A stretch of 64,000 bases of DNA, taken from contig JAQFVV010012394.1 in NCBI GenBank assembly GCA_028023455.1, positions 25,989,053-26,053,052 on the forward strand. The letters run 5' to 3'. Below the pieces are notes generated by a model. It saw nothing but the letters and a program-made list of their open reading frames with translations. It made no database searches and was not told the DNA's origin. Both the position numbers and the translations under genes were made by a program. Below are positions 34,991-47,690 of this stretch, one piece after another. Every line of letters begins with the position of its first letter. Positions within the stretch are counted from its first letter, which is position 1. The stretch is from Epiperipatus broadwayi. Taxonomy: Eukaryota > Onychophora > Udeonychophora > Euonychophora > Peripatidae.

Positions 34991-35974
34991 ACGTCTCTGA
35001 AGACAAGTGAGAATGCACTACTGGCCCTAAAAGACATGTTGAAAGTAAAGAGAATATCACGTGATGCTGTTTTTATTGAAATATCAAGTCCTGCGTGCGT
35101 CTGTGCATGCATGTGTACATTCGAAGCTTGCTAAGTGGCTTGCTGTTTTATTTTTTAATTTTATGACTGCAAAATAATAAACTTTTAAAAATAAAATAAA
35201 AACATACTTTATTTTAATCCAATTTCTAGTTATCAGACGAAGGATAATCATTAATTTTAATTATATTTTAAAATAAATAAAAAACAGAATTAAAAAAATA
35301 ATAATATAAGATTACTAAATCATATATTTTGCCATAGAAGATAATTATAAATAAATGAAATCAAAAACGCAGAAAACGTAACAAAGAAACTTATTATTAA
35401 CTGAAAATCAGTTCAGCGTCTGTTTGCTAATCCAGTCAATTTTATTGAGTTAATTTTCAACTAAATATTTTTCTTAAAAATAAAACATGTCAGATAACGG
35501 TGAAATAAAAATAAAATGTATTTGATAGGTTTAATACAATATTAATATACCTTCTGGTGCATTAGATCTACTCATACAAAAATTAGTTTCTATCAGATTA
35601 TATATTCATATGAGACAGGGTAAGACTAAAGTCCCTCCTTCTGAGATACTGAAAGAATGTCTGTCTGCCTTTTTTTCTTTCCCTAAGGAAATACTTTCCT
35701 ATTTTTGTCAATATATCCATGTTGTATTCATTTAATATATTTAAAAGTTAGTTAATCTGTTACATTTTTTCCTGCTATCTGCTGTATGTAAGTCTTTATA
35801 AAGTTAATGTCAACAAAATAATATTTAAAGGAATTATATTCTTTTAACATATTTTTTTGTATGGTTGTAAGACCTGGGATGGCTTTGAATTCTAAAACAA
35901 AACATGGCAATTCTGATGCTCAAAATTTTTATGAATTCTCTAGAAATAAAACCATTAGCATTTTTTTTTGCCCC
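34991..35974. other. AT-rich spacer
   Basis: No gene signal. 'gcgtgcgtctgtgcatgcat' at 35094 is a small purine/pyrimidine alternating tract. Confidence 0.45.
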
Positions 35975-36095
35975 TACATAGTTTGACTTGGTTGGTAGAG
36001 CATTTGACTTGGGAACGGAAGGTCCCAGGATCAATCGTGACCCCTACAGATCTGGCATTCGAACTTCTTATAAACTTCCAAGCAATAAAGCGATA
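35975..36095 (+). repeat. tRNA-derived SINE, single copy
   Basis: A-box-like GACTTGGTTGGTAGAG at 35985-36000 and B-box-like GGATCAATCGTGACC at 36028-36042, then the family tail 'cgaacttcttataaacttcc' and 'aagcaataaagc'. Same tail as at 56230-56270. Confidence 0.6.
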
Positions 36096-36599
36096 TGCTT
36101 TTTTTATATATATATATACTACAATTACACACTATCCAAAAAAAAAAACAACAACAACCCTTCATTAAAATTCATAAATTTAATATGCAGGCAAACATTT
36201 TCCCATCTTCAAATGCCATATAATATTACAATTTTAAAAATTGTATTAAAATTTATAAATTTAACAAATTTGACAACATAGCAGTCTCAGAAAATCGAAT
36301 ATAATCATATTTTTAATTGTTTCTTTGGTTTATATTTCTAAATTTGATGTTTAATATTTCATGTACTAAAATGTTTTGATGCAGACTTAAAAATATCATA
36401 ATATCCCTAGAGAGAGTGTGGCATACTCATAAAGCGACTACTATTATTATATATCCATAGCAAAAAAAAGTTACCGAAGAAAAAGGATACTACTTACAGT
36501 GCATTTAACTACGATCAAAGTTGGAATTTTGCTATTCATTTTCTTTCAAAAAATAAAAATACAGCATAGTAATTTAATTAATAATATTTCGGTAGTTTA

Positions 36600-37210
36600 A
36601 TTTTCATTACACCACTCTCATGCAAGTTAGGGACTAGTTCCTATCCACCTTTAATATAATATAGAGTGGTGTAATCGTAAACATATGACACATGTAAAAA
36701 AATATGTGATCGCCAAGATGAATATTTCATGCTGAACTAGTAGCACTCATTAAGCTGGCCCAGATCACAATCTCTTACATATGTTTATTGTTAAGTATAC
36801 AAAGATAGCCTATTATTACAGTTTAATTAATATGTCAAACTTACTGCCCTCACAACATTGACACAAATCATTCGATGGAAGTATAGTATTAACCTTTATT
36901 AATCATTCATAAGATTAGAGATTAATGAATAATATTTCTGCACTATAATTTTGATTATACCAATCTCATGCAAGGTAAGGCCTAGTTTCTATGTGACTTT
37001 TAATACCTTGTGGAGGGGTATAATCATAACCTTGGTCCCAAGACATGCAAACAAGATGTATAATCCCCATGATGTACATTTTGTGCTGAAGCAGCACTCA
37101 TCAGTTGGCTCAGTTCACAATCTCTTACCCATACCTTTATCCTTGTTTAGTATATTATAATGATCAGTGCTCTCTCTATCCCTATCTTCCATACCAGTGC
37201 CACTAGGTTA
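36600..37210. repeat. Two diverged copies of a dispersed repeat
   Basis: Blocks at 36608-36790 and 36955-37130 share 'accactctcatgcaag', 'ctagttcctatcc/gtg', 'aatrtagagtggtgtaatc', 'atttcatgctgaac' and 'agcactcatcagttggctca'. The spacer block at 36826-36880 ('tactgccctcacaacattga') recurs at 40205-40262. Related to 12640-13010. No recognised function. Confidence 0.55.
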
Positions 37211-37734
37211 TTTGAACCTAGAAAAGTTTATAAAGGAGGCAGACATGTACGGGTGAGATTCAACATTTATTTGACTGGTAGCCCTAGTCATTAGTTCATG
37301 GAGAATCTGAGCTTTAACATTTCATTTCAAATTTAAATCATTGATTTCAAAATATTATTAATAAAAATAATAACGTAAGTTACTGCAAGAGCTAATGAGA
37401 CAAACCATGTTTATAATGCACATACAATATCAAAACAAATTTGAGGATTTAATTCTTTAACATTTATTAGTAATAGATTTAATTCATATTATTTATATTA
37501 TATGCACAGATGGATGACTTTAATATATTTTAACATTATTTTAGAATTTTGCTTAGCATAAATATATTGCATAGAATACACATTAAAAGACTCAAAAACC
37601 TTTTTAACTTCAGGTCAAAAGTTTGCATCCAAACCAATGCTAGTTTACTGATATACTGATATGATCAATGCAAAAGGAGTGTTAGCATAACAAAAATCAT
37701 GATTACAGGAATTTACATCTGCAACCTGATATTA

Positions 37735-38403
37735 TTAAAGAACATAATGATTCTTGTCCAACACAGGAATGTACATCTGTCTGGCGAAGGAATCACTTGA
37801 ATATATTTGGAAAAGAAATGTTCTATACCAGGGGGGAGGCAGTGGTCCTTGATGACTTATAGTCCACATCCAAAGCAAAGAAATCAATGGTGTAGGAATA
37901 TCTCTACAACCATTGGCAATGTGGTGGCTATCATTTTTGGCCATGCATTCAATTGGGTGATATATCCTGTATACTAATGTGGCACAAGGGAATGAGAATC
38001 CAATGTACCTCCCCAGATTACATTGATGCAAAACACTCATATATCCATTCACCAGTATCAATTCAACCATGAAACAATTAGCCCAAAATCATCCCTACTT
38101 ACTTAATGAGTATATGCAGCCATTTATACCTAACTTTAAATTTATTAATTCGATTGCATGAGGATGGAAATTACAATGGCAAACATGTTATACATATATA
38201 TTTAATAAAATTAAAAATTTAGTTTAATTATCAGATAAGAGATTTTCTTTAGAGAAGAAATAGCATTTAGGTTTAATTATTATTAAAATGGAAAGTTTGT
38301 ATATTCTTAGATTAAATAATTCAATAGTTTACAGTTCAAATTTCATTTAAAAGTTCACACTTCTCTTTTGTTTTGGGGAATCCTCTGAACTGCAGCAGGT
38401 TTG
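37735..38403 (-). other. Possible 3' untranslated or intergenic stretch with a 111-codon frame
   Basis: Lies directly downstream of the stop codon of the candidate terminal exon (38404-38553), so part may be 3' UTR. The minus-strand open frame at 37735-38070 starts MVELILVNGYMSVLHQC but resembles no family I know and lacks splice context. I do not call it a gene. An AATAAA-type signal on the minus strand occurs near 38144. Confidence 0.3.
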
Positions 38404-38553
38404 TTAAATGTAATCTTTATAATCCTTTATGTGCTTCACATCCCAGTTAACAGCTTTGTTCATCACCGATTGGATTTTATTTCTTAATGGAGGTAAATCC
38501 AATATTTGATGTCCTTCAGAAACTGTCACTCTGTAAGCCACCTCCTGGCACAG
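38404..38553 (-). CDS. Candidate terminal coding exon of an unidentified host gene
   Basis: On the minus strand the acceptor CTCTTTCCCCTCAG is followed by 49 codons and a TAA. The peptide begins LCQEVAYRVTVSEGHQILDL and ends in the strongly charged NWDVKHIKDYKDYI, with PPLRNKIQSVMNKAV between. Codon use and base composition are far less AT-biased than the flanks. The exon begins in phase 0, exactly the phase in which the upstream candidate exon at 38890-38942 ends. Joining the two would give continuous sequence across the junction, with an intron of 336 bp. The amphipathic character suggests a helical C terminus. I do not recognise the family. Confidence 0.55.
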   Translation of the reverse strand: MCQEVAYRVTVSEGHQILDLPPLRNKIQSVMNKAVNWDVKHIKDYKDYI

Positions 38554-38889
38554 CTGAGGGGAAAGAGTGTATTGTGTGACCCCTACATCATGGAGGTGTG
38601 CAATACAGGTACAAAATGTCTTTAATCAAATAGAACCGCAAAAATAATCTAATCATCAAAAAGGTTTTTTTTAAATATTTTTTTTCTTTCCTTTTTATAT
38701 GATTTCAAATTCCTTATCATCAAATTCCAGAATCGATTTCTTTTGGCTCAGCACATTTCCAATTGATGATGATGGTTTTTCTATCTGGTCTGTTTGTGTA
38801 TACACATCTTTATTGTTTAGTCTACTTTTTGAGTGGGAAACACCAATATTTCTTATCATAGTAATTTTAATTTCTCTTATCTGACTTAC

Positions 38890-38942
38890 CAAGCAAGCAG
38901 TTGATTGCAGACGGTTGTTGTGAGTTTGCCTCCCGGCCAATG
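38890..38942 (-). CDS. Candidate short internal exon upstream of the terminal exon
   Basis: Bounded on the minus strand by a classical acceptor (a run of T, then CCATATGTCATAG) and a consensus donor (CTTG then GTAAGT). The 53 bp end in phase 0, and the frame reads LAGRQTHNNRLQSTACL after a split first codon. A donor this close to consensus with a matching acceptor is unlikely by chance in such AT-rich DNA. Read-through past the donor stays open to 38695 and ends with an acidic tail (LEFDDKEFEII), which could be an alternative end from intron retention. Further upstream exons were not found. Confidence 0.55.
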
Positions 38943-39094
38943 CTATGACATATGGAAAAAAAAAAGGTGTTTAACCGTAACTATATTGCTGATTCTTACA
39001 ACTGATTTTAAATAAGGCACCGATTTTTACTTATTTAATGGATTAATTTCATTAACCATTCTTTTCCTTTTGTTTTCTTAACTTATTTTAAATA

Positions 39095-39997
39095 CACCTG
39101 GGTCTTGTTTTATGCGATAAGATAGGTTCCGCAGAAAACCCGCATTAAAAAAAATCACACAAAAATAGACTTAACTTACCTTGAAAAATGGGGGATAGGT
39201 TCTGTAATTTTCAGAATTCACATAAAAGCAAAGCAACAAGGAAAAATTACTTTAAAATTCACATTAAAAAAATAAGCAAATAAAGTATGACTAATAAAAA
39301 AATTCAAATATTTGGAAAAAATTAATACAAGACAAACATTTTTTACTTTTTTTATTAACTATACTATTTAATTTTACATTTTTCATACATATTTTAATCA
39401 TTAACGCTATTTGACAATATACATTTGTAAACTGGTAAGAAATCAGATTCATGATGTGATGTACAACTAGCGTCACTTTCAGTCTTGTGCTGTGTTAATG
39501 GTTTTCTGTTTCTATATTAAAAAAATGAGATCGCAATAAAAACAAAAAGATTATACATTATCATTAGAACAATGATTTTCAGTTTATAAAATCAATAAAT
39601 AATCTTCGTTTTTTATTTTAAAAATCTAAAAGATTATTTATTTCTGTTATAGCTAACAAAATACATTTTAAAAGTTTAAAATTTTTGAATATTTATTGCG
39701 ATATTTTTATATGTAAGTATAAATCTATTACTATTATTTACTCATTAGTATAAATAGGTTATTTACATAGAGGCTAAGATTCTAAATACAGCTTCAGGCC
39801 ATATTCACGTTAGCTACTAATATAACGTTATATTTTTGAAAAAAAAAAAAAAATTTCAAGTCAAAATAAGTTATTAATAATTTAAATTTCTTGATATTTA
39901 ATAGATATAGTGAAATATGAAAGATATTAAGAAGAAACATGAATCACATAACTTCAAAATCACATTAAAATAATCCGCATAAAAGGAGACCCAGGTG
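39095..39997. mobile_element. TA-flanked inverted-repeat element, about 903 bp
   Basis: The left end CACCTGGGTCTTGTTTTATG and the right end (inverse) CACCTGGGTCTCCTTTTATG match at 18 of 20 positions or better, and TA stands immediately outside both ends. The inner edges continue with 'cgcattaaaa' at the left and its relative 'acattaaaataatccgcat' at the right. There is no transposase frame, so it is a non-autonomous element or MITE of a TA-target superfamily (Tc1/mariner/pogo-like is a guess). Confidence 0.65.
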
Positions 39998-40600
39998 TAA
40001 TTATTTATTTTGACTTGAACTTTTGCTTTTCCTTCTTGAAGTTTACTTTCAGTCACTTTCTATTATAATATATAATACAATTGCACACACATGCGCATGC
40101 TGATTATTTGTTTGTGAGGATTTAAGGGAAAGATTGTAGAGTTAAAGACAATGAAGCAAGCATATATGCAGTGATTCAATATAGAGATAGTCAAATACTA
40201 ATACTACAGTTTAATTGATGTATCAAAGTAACTGCCCTCACAATTTTGACACAAATCACTTGAGTGGACCAGAGATTATTAATTTTTCTGATTAAAATAT
40301 AGTAAACTAAATTTTTATTATTTATTTTTTGAGTGAGAGAACACACACAGTTAATATATGGGTAAATGTGCCTCCTCAACTTAATATACTATATTATTAT
40401 TTTGAATGTGTTTATATTATAATCTTAATTTTTTATATGCTATTATACATTTAAAAAAGTGTATTGTATGTATGTACATGTTGAAAATTACTGTATACTT
40501 CATTTTCAATAAACAATACATATTCTTTTTAACTAAGGTTTATAAACAAAATGAGCTGTTAATGTGATATATATATATATATGATAAACAAAAATGCAAG
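39998..40600. other. AT-rich spacer with a shared repeat block
   Basis: 40195-40265 matches 36826-36880. No gene. Confidence 0.4.
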
Positions 40601-40628
40601 TTAAAAAACTTGCTAACGCTTGTATTTA

Positions 40629-41097
40629 TGTCCACAGATGGCGTTCTACCAAAAACGCCCATCAAGCTTGGCGTGTTTTGGTGAACGCCACTGTGGACAT
40701 AAACGTCAGCAGTAGTTTAGTATTGCACTATCTCTAACTATAAATGTCCTTTGAGGTCTTTCCAATGATCATAGATTGCAGGGGCTTCTACTATGTCAGT
40801 GATGCAGAACTGAAGATACAGACCCAAATAGCTAACTGGTTTGCTATGCTGTTTATGAAACAATTTCTAAAAAATTCACGCTTGCAAGCTGAATAGAAAT
40901 TGTTTCATAAACGCTCAGAGTTTGTATTTAGATCTAATTTCTTTATTCCTGTCTTTCACTGACGATAGCAAATAGCTTGAAATCATGATCTGAAAGTGGA
41001 ATTATAGTTAGAGATAGTGAATACTAACTACTCTGATGTTTATGTAAACAAAACATACGCTTGATGGGCGTTTTTGGTAGAACGCCATCTGTGGACA
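40629..41097. mobile_element. MITE with perfect 39-bp terminal inverted repeats and nested hairpins
   Basis: Bases 40629-40667 and 41059-41097 are perfect inverse copies, both starting TGTCCACAGATGGCG. TA lies directly outside each end (40627-40628, 41098-41099), although the right side is a TA microsatellite. The left arm is itself a palindrome: the end sequence returns inverted at about 40668-40699 ('tttggtgaacgcc', 'actgtggaca'). Further in, 'cactatctctaactat' (40726-40741) faces its inverse (about 41003-41018), and 'ttatgaaacaatttct' faces its inverse around a 24-base loop (40853-40912). No coding capacity. Confidence 0.85.
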
Positions 41098-41509
41098 TAT
41101 ATATATATAATGTACACCAGGAGAGCTTGTCAATTTAATAGAGTGGATATTGAAGTGCCACTACTGGAGATAACAAAGAAAAAAAAAAGATTTGTGGTTC
41201 GAATTCTTACACTCCATATAATCGATATTATTTTGATGAACATTAGGATTATGTTATCATCTTTCATGGTTTCTCAAAATATCTGATTTAAATTTTAAAC
41301 AAATGATTCAGTTTTGAGAAATGTGTGAAAGTTTGACATCTTCCATTGATATCTGTCACAGAATTAATTTGTTTCTCCAAAATGGGTGACATAATATTCT
41401 TTTAATTATTGTTCAAATCCTACACTATCCACAGAAGAAGAAAAGCTCTTAATGCAAATCTTTTGATTTATCTCATATTTACATCAAATTTCTTATGCTT
41501 TCTTTCGCA

Positions 41510-41890
41510 GTAACCTATTGGATTTTTTTGCTCTGTCTGACAGCCTTTGAAACCCAAATGCATGGATTGTGCCCCAAATCCCATTTTTTGTCCTCATAAT
41601 TTTTATGAACTCTTGAGCAATAAAGTATTCAATTATTTTTTTACCTGACTAGTTTGGTGCACAGATAAAGTGGCAAATTCTGGAACCTGCGTTCCATAGA
41701 TAGCAGTCTAATTCCATCACATTCGGTACTCCAACTTCTTATAAAGTTCTCAGCAATAAACCATTAGATTATTATTTTTTTATATCTTAGATATTGAAGT
41801 GGAAGACTGTCAGATTCTAGAATATGGGACTAGAATTGATGCCAGTTGCTGGCACTCAAACTTCTTATGAACTCTCATGAAATAAAGCAG
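41510..41890 (+). repeat. Tandem tRNA-derived SINE copies, three units
   Basis: Units ending 'tttttatgaactcttgagca' (41605), 'aacttcttataaagttctca' (41730) and 'aacttcttatgaactctcat' (41862), each preceded by the tRNA-like head with 'agataaagtggcaaattctg' or a variant. Spacing is about 125-130 bp. Same family as 9971-10505 and 11490-12200. Confidence 0.6.
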
Positions 41891-44800
41891 TGCTAATATA
41901 TATATATTCTAACCTCCCCCCGTGCGTTCTCACCCCAAAAATATATACTGTTTATTACGAATATTACGGGTTCTAGCTCAGTTAACAAATAAATAAATGA
42001 AATATTCAGCATTAATTAAAATGATTACTAGCTCTAATTTTAAAATACAAATTCGATTCAATTTTAAAATGAATTAACAAATATTTACTATTTTCATGAG
42101 ACATGGAGTGACAATACGGGGAACGAGATAGACTACATTGAGACATTATCCACATGATACTACCTCAATGGCATAAGAACACTATTCCCCCTTTTTACTA
42201 TACCAAATAACTAACTCATAGTATTCTTACGACTTTCGAGCTTAAAATAAAATAATAATCATATCTTAATCTTCTTTATAACAAGAATCTAGCTTAATTA
42301 AATAAAATGAAGTAAAATAAAATAAAATCTCAGGTTCATAAATTGTATTCTAACTGATTTAAAATTATGGTAGTAAAATATGAAAAGGGAATTTTATGTC
42401 ATAATCTACTACACAGCAACTAACAATAATAAAAATAATAATAACAATAATAAATATAATATAATCTTCTTTCTTCCTAAATGAAATAAATAAATACGTA
42501 CGTGGTAGTATTTTAATAATCTGACAACAGAATACGTGTGGCAACATTAGCATATAATTTAATGTAATATTGTGGAAACCGACTTATGACCAATAAATAA
42601 TATAAAATTATGATCTTTTAATTTTAATATACCAATAAATTCTCAAAATTCTTATAACACTTTTATGTTTACCCTTTGTGCAAAACCTATATGTCTGTTT
42701 CAATTATAAAAGTATCGTGATTTCATGCATCCATGTGGAGAAATAACAACTCGGGCACAAAAACTTTAGAACAAATTTAAAACAAAGTTTATTAACAACA
42801 TAAATAAATTAACAATATTTTTACACTATATACATTGGATATCCCTTACTCTCATATCTCAACTTAGTTTATTAGTTTATAAAATGAAATCAAAATATTA
42901 TTTACTTTTCCTAGTTAACTCTTATTTTTTTAACACTTAAGAAAATACAGTATTATTACTTGATTTATTATTATGGTTAGCTTATTTCAAAAATGCATTT
43001 CTTAGATGATTATCACAAACACTTTTCATCCTTAATATTATTAAAATTATATTTTTTTTTTACAAAATTTACATTCGTAGTAAAATTCTACAAAATAACA
43101 AATTTTAGTTTTATATTGGTTGTATGGAATCTTACAAAGTCAAAACATTGTTCTACATTCGGTATTAGGTTTTTATTGTTCATTATCCGTTGTTTATTAA
43201 TCCTAATATTCTCATTCAAGCCTTACTTCGGATGATATAATTATAACTATTAATATACCATGCACAAGTATATGCTTATTGTACATTATTGGACTATTTT
43301 CTTAATAAATATGCAATACTTATTTTCTAAATATTATAAAAAAATTCATTCAAATTTTATTATCACTTTTAAACTACTTAGTTTAGATTTCTTTTCAAAA
43401 TCTTATATTCATTTCTGAATTAATTTTACAATGTATTATATGATTCTTTCTCTCTTTATGATATTTTGGACTTTCAATTTTAAAGTTACATAATTCTATA
43501 CATTCCAGCAAAAAAACTATTCTTACATAAACGATAACATATCTTCAGTTCTATTTTATTCATTATTTCTTTGAAAATATCTTTCTGACCGATGCAGATT
43601 CACGAAATAAGGATAGCGAAGATAGATGCATAGGATCAAAATACAACTAGAATATTACTCGTCATATACCTTGACAATCATGGCACAGTGAATTAAAAGA
43701 CACTATAGAGGAGTGACCTTTACCTGTCTACCAACCTCTATTATAGGAACGATGCTAAAGCTATTTCTTCAGCTTTATTCTAGCATCAAAAGTTTAAAGA
43801 TATGCAAAACACTGTCCAAACTATATGTGTTCAGTCATAGGGCTTAGTTAACTATACTGAAATCACACAAAACTAAATATGATCCAAATCCTTTATTTTT
43901 CCTATTTCTTAAAAAAAAACATCATCTTGGTTTCCTCTCCACTAGTACTTCCAAGTCACTATCCGATCTTATTTCTCAAGATTTTTTCTATACTGTACAT
44001 CAACAAATACATATCTGCATTACTAACAATAATAAAATTCATTTATTTTAAAACTATTCCACTGTTCTATAAGACAGCTTGCTTACTACTTTCCTCCGTA
44101 TATTTAATCATACAAACTACTTAAATATCTGAATACTTTATCACATGAAAGTTCAAAAGAATCACACAATTGTTCTGTTAAATTATATTATTAATATACT
44201 TTAAATAAATTATTGCATGCATATTTCGAATTACTCCTATCTCATTATATGTTAAAAATGTTGTATAAAATGTGTACGTATAATTTAAACTTTCACACTT
44301 CATTCTTAGGTCAATAGATGATCTAAAAAAAATACATTATGCATTATAAATAACTATCAAAATTACCAAAATGACCTTTATCTCCTCGATCGCGTTCCGT
44401 AGGCTTCACCATCCATTTGATCCTTGTAGATATAAGACTCACATCCATACACTTTATTTTAAACACTATTTCTATAATTTTATCAAGCTATTATATTTAA
44501 ATTTTAATATTACTAAATTTATGTTTATATGTTTTCCCTAATCTCACATAACATTTTATATTCTAAAATAAATTAGTAAAAAATATTTAAACTATATTTA
44601 CTGTACTTCTTTATCAAACTTTCTTGAAAACCGTTCATACTAAAGCTAAAAAAAATGTTTATTATTTCTTCTTCAGTCACTTAATGTTCTTCTCCCTGCT
44701 TGTTCAATTTTAAGGCAAAACAATTATTGCTCTGTTTAATAAATATTCATAGATGACAATCCTTGGTTTTTATAATATTTAATACAATTATTAATTATGA

Positions 44801-46520
44801 TATCAATTAATCCCGTAAAGAAAAACGTCTACATATTCTCTTCTAATATTTTCTGCTAATATTTTCTCCCGCGCGACTTTTACGATGCATCTTCTCAGTA
44901 CTTTGATTTAAATATTCAATAAAACTTTTCTGTTTCCATGGATTCATTTCATTAAGTAAATTAGATTTCCCTTTTCCAAATCTCTATCTTTATTAAGAGT
45001 TTTTATAATGAACACTTTATAATATTTTAATTCTTCTTAGATAAAGTTTTTTCTTTCCTTTTTTTAAAAAAAAATAATGACTCTTTCCTATCATTATTCG
45101 GTAATTTTTCCTTTCTTTTAAAGTTCTGGTAACTATATACTTTGTAATGTTTCCTTTAAAAAGGACAAACATTCTTTCTCTGTTATAACTTTTACATAAT
45201 TTTTTCTTTATGATATACGTATCTTAATTTTTCCATAGAGAATAATAAAAAAAAAAACAACTTCAGAGTAGCCTTATAAAATTGTGCATCATAATTTTTC
45301 CTGACGGCAAATAACTTATCTTTTAAGTTTTCCGTATAGCGTCCAAATTATATTCCTTTGAGTTACAATAATAAGTTTCTGGTTGAGCATAAATAAAGCT
45401 ATATCAAAGCACTTTACAAATATTTTTCCTTTATCATAACTTCTATATACTGTTTTCGGTAGTATTTCCATTTTACTGTAAGGTTTTGGCTAAACTTGAA
45501 TAAAATATCCTGGTAAGAAAACTTTTAAAATTAGCCCTCCATGTAAAGGCAGTTCAAAATATTATATTAAAAAAAAACTTTTAAAACAAATATAAAATTT
45601 TAAAATTATATTACTTTTCTAGCTTACGATCTTATACAGCCAAAAAAATATGTTACTCCCTCCTTCACTTACACATTACCTTCTCCCGCTCCATCTAATT
45701 CTTATATTTCGTCTGCTAAAATACCTCCGTTGATTGGTTAATGACTTTTTTAGCGTGAACAAATTTTCACATTTTAGTTTTATAATAGATTAAACCTTTT
45801 TAAATAAAGAATTTATGACGTCATGTCTTAAATATTATTTAGAATGTATTTTTTTTTTAACTCAATTATAATTTTATCAAAATCATTTAAATTTTAAAAC
45901 AATTATTAAAATAACATTTAATATTTCAACTTTTACTTTAACGATCGATAGCAATTATATTTAGCTTTATAATTCACAAACTTTATTATTATATTCTAAC
46001 AAGCGTGTGTGTGAAGGTATATAATATACAGTCACATGATTACTAACTTTATCAGATGATTTTTTAATTTACGTCTCGGTCTAAATTACCAAAACTGATA
46101 TATTTTATAAAAAATTTGGAAAATAATTTAAAATTGTAGAACTAAATATAATTCTCACCATCCCAAAGTTTATTTTAAAATATATTAGATTAAATTTGAA
46201 TATTAATTATAATTATAATATTACATATAGCGTTTATTTAATTTATTAGTTTTAAAATATTACAATTGGATTGTTAATATACTTTTAACTATTTATAGCT
46301 GTATTATTTTATATGGCCAGCTTTTACAACCATATGCAAGGATATAATTAAGCTTTATTTAACTGTTTCTTTAAAATAATTCATTACACTTTTATATACC
46401 AGGTATTTTCAGCCTTAAATTGTACTATAAAATCTAATCAATCATACAATTATCAATATATTACACAAACGTATTTTAAAATTTAAATTTTTTTAGCAAT
46501 TGACCATTCTACCCTATTAT
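41891..46520. other. Long AT-rich stretch without recognised genes
   Basis: No conserved domain or convincing exon was found. A small hairpin 'gatgctaaagct...tagcatc' lies at 43753-43788. Small frames (42365-42553, 42993-43235, 43879-44124) are AT-driven. A segment near 42075-42200 is slightly GC-richer but non-coding on inspection. Confidence 0.45.
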
Positions 46521-46660
46521 GACTTATAGATAAGGGCACAATATATATATATATATATGTATATAGATAAGGGCACAATATATATATATATATGTATGTT
46601 ATAGATGTTTGTTATTTTTCTAGACTCTCTATTGGTTGAACTTTGTTTACTTTGCACCAT
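46521..46660 (+). repeat. Direct repeat with TA tracts, related to 51637-51710
   Basis: 'agataagggcacaatatata' occurs twice here (46511 and 46565). The following 'gttatagatgtttgttattt' and 'ttctagactctctattggtt' recur at 51649-51695 with a few changes. Confidence 0.55.
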
Positions 46661-47444
46661 TTATTGCCCTTTTAGAAAAAGAAAATACTAATTGGTAAAT
46701 AAATATATAATAATCACCATATGATATTCACAAATTGAATTAATCTGCAGGAATTATGAATATCTATTGGATGACCATGTACGTAGTGGAGTGACTATAC
46801 AATTTTTATTTTTAATTAACTAATTTATAATAGTCACAGATAACAATCAGATCATGCACACATAAAAGACAAGCCTTTATGCAGATCCAGTCATGTTTCC
46901 TGACTTTCACCCTCTCCACATTAATAAACTTGTTAAAAGATAAAGTAAAATAATATATTACAACTCAAATGAGAAATAAACAAGCAACAAAATTATTAAT
47001 AATACCAATAATTTTTAATTAATAGAATGAGAAGAATATAACAAATTGTATTTACATATTTATATCTAAATATTTGTAAGGAAAGCAAACATACATGATG
47101 GAAACATATTTGTTTATTCGTAACAATTCATAAAAAAAGTTTATATTAAGTTTATTCAGTTATCTATTTTTGTTTCAGTGAGCTCATGTTTCTTTAACTT
47201 TTGAATATAGACATATGGTCATAAGAATTATCATATTTTTAACATCTGCACACAATGTTCGATAGTTTAATTTCTCATGGTTTATTTCAACCGTAGTTGA
47301 TCCCATGAAGTTTTTTTCCTATGATTGAGGGTGCCAAAATTATTCAGATTTCTATTGGATAACTAATTAGAGAACATTATATAAAATGTCTCATATTTTA
47401 ATATCCAAAAGCAATTAATAAACCAGCAGAATCAAAGTTAATTT
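46661..47444. other. AT-rich spacer
   Basis: Nothing recognised. Confidence 0.4.
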
Positions 47445-47690
47445 CTATAGCATTCTTTTATTCACAGTTCCATAATATGCCACATTACTGAAAATTTCAG
47501 AATGAGGCACTCTAAAGATTTTTATCCCTGAAACTGCATTATCTTTACTTAAATAATCATTAACATTTTCTTGACTTCCATCTTGTAATAGCATAGCAAA
47601 GAAAATTCCCTCTCTTTTGTTTAAAAGAAGCCAATCGGTTTCTTTTTCATATCCAATTGGTTTCCATAGCAACTTGGTATTATTAATAGT
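47445..47690 (-). CDS. Protein-like open frame, unidentified, possible terminal exon
   Basis: On the minus strand a frame reads LLWKPIGYEKETDWLLLNKR, then EGIFFAMLLQDGSQENVND, SGIKIFRVPHSEIF and ends GTVNKRML before a TAG. Its amino-acid mix is more balanced than that of neighbouring frames. An AG stands at about 47673-47674 (minus strand, AATACCAAG) but without a good polypyrimidine tract, so the splice acceptor is doubtful. The frame stays open further upstream with low-complexity residues that look intronic. I cannot name a family. Confidence 0.3.
   Translation of the reverse strand, partial: TINNTKLLWKPIGYEKETDWLLLNKREGIFFAMLLQDGSQENVNDYLSKDNAVSGIKIFRVPHSEIFSNVAYYGTVNKRML

Noticed and set aside
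37735-38070. 111-codon minus-strand gene
   Set aside because: It has no recognisable domain, lacks splice context and lies where a 3' UTR would be expected.
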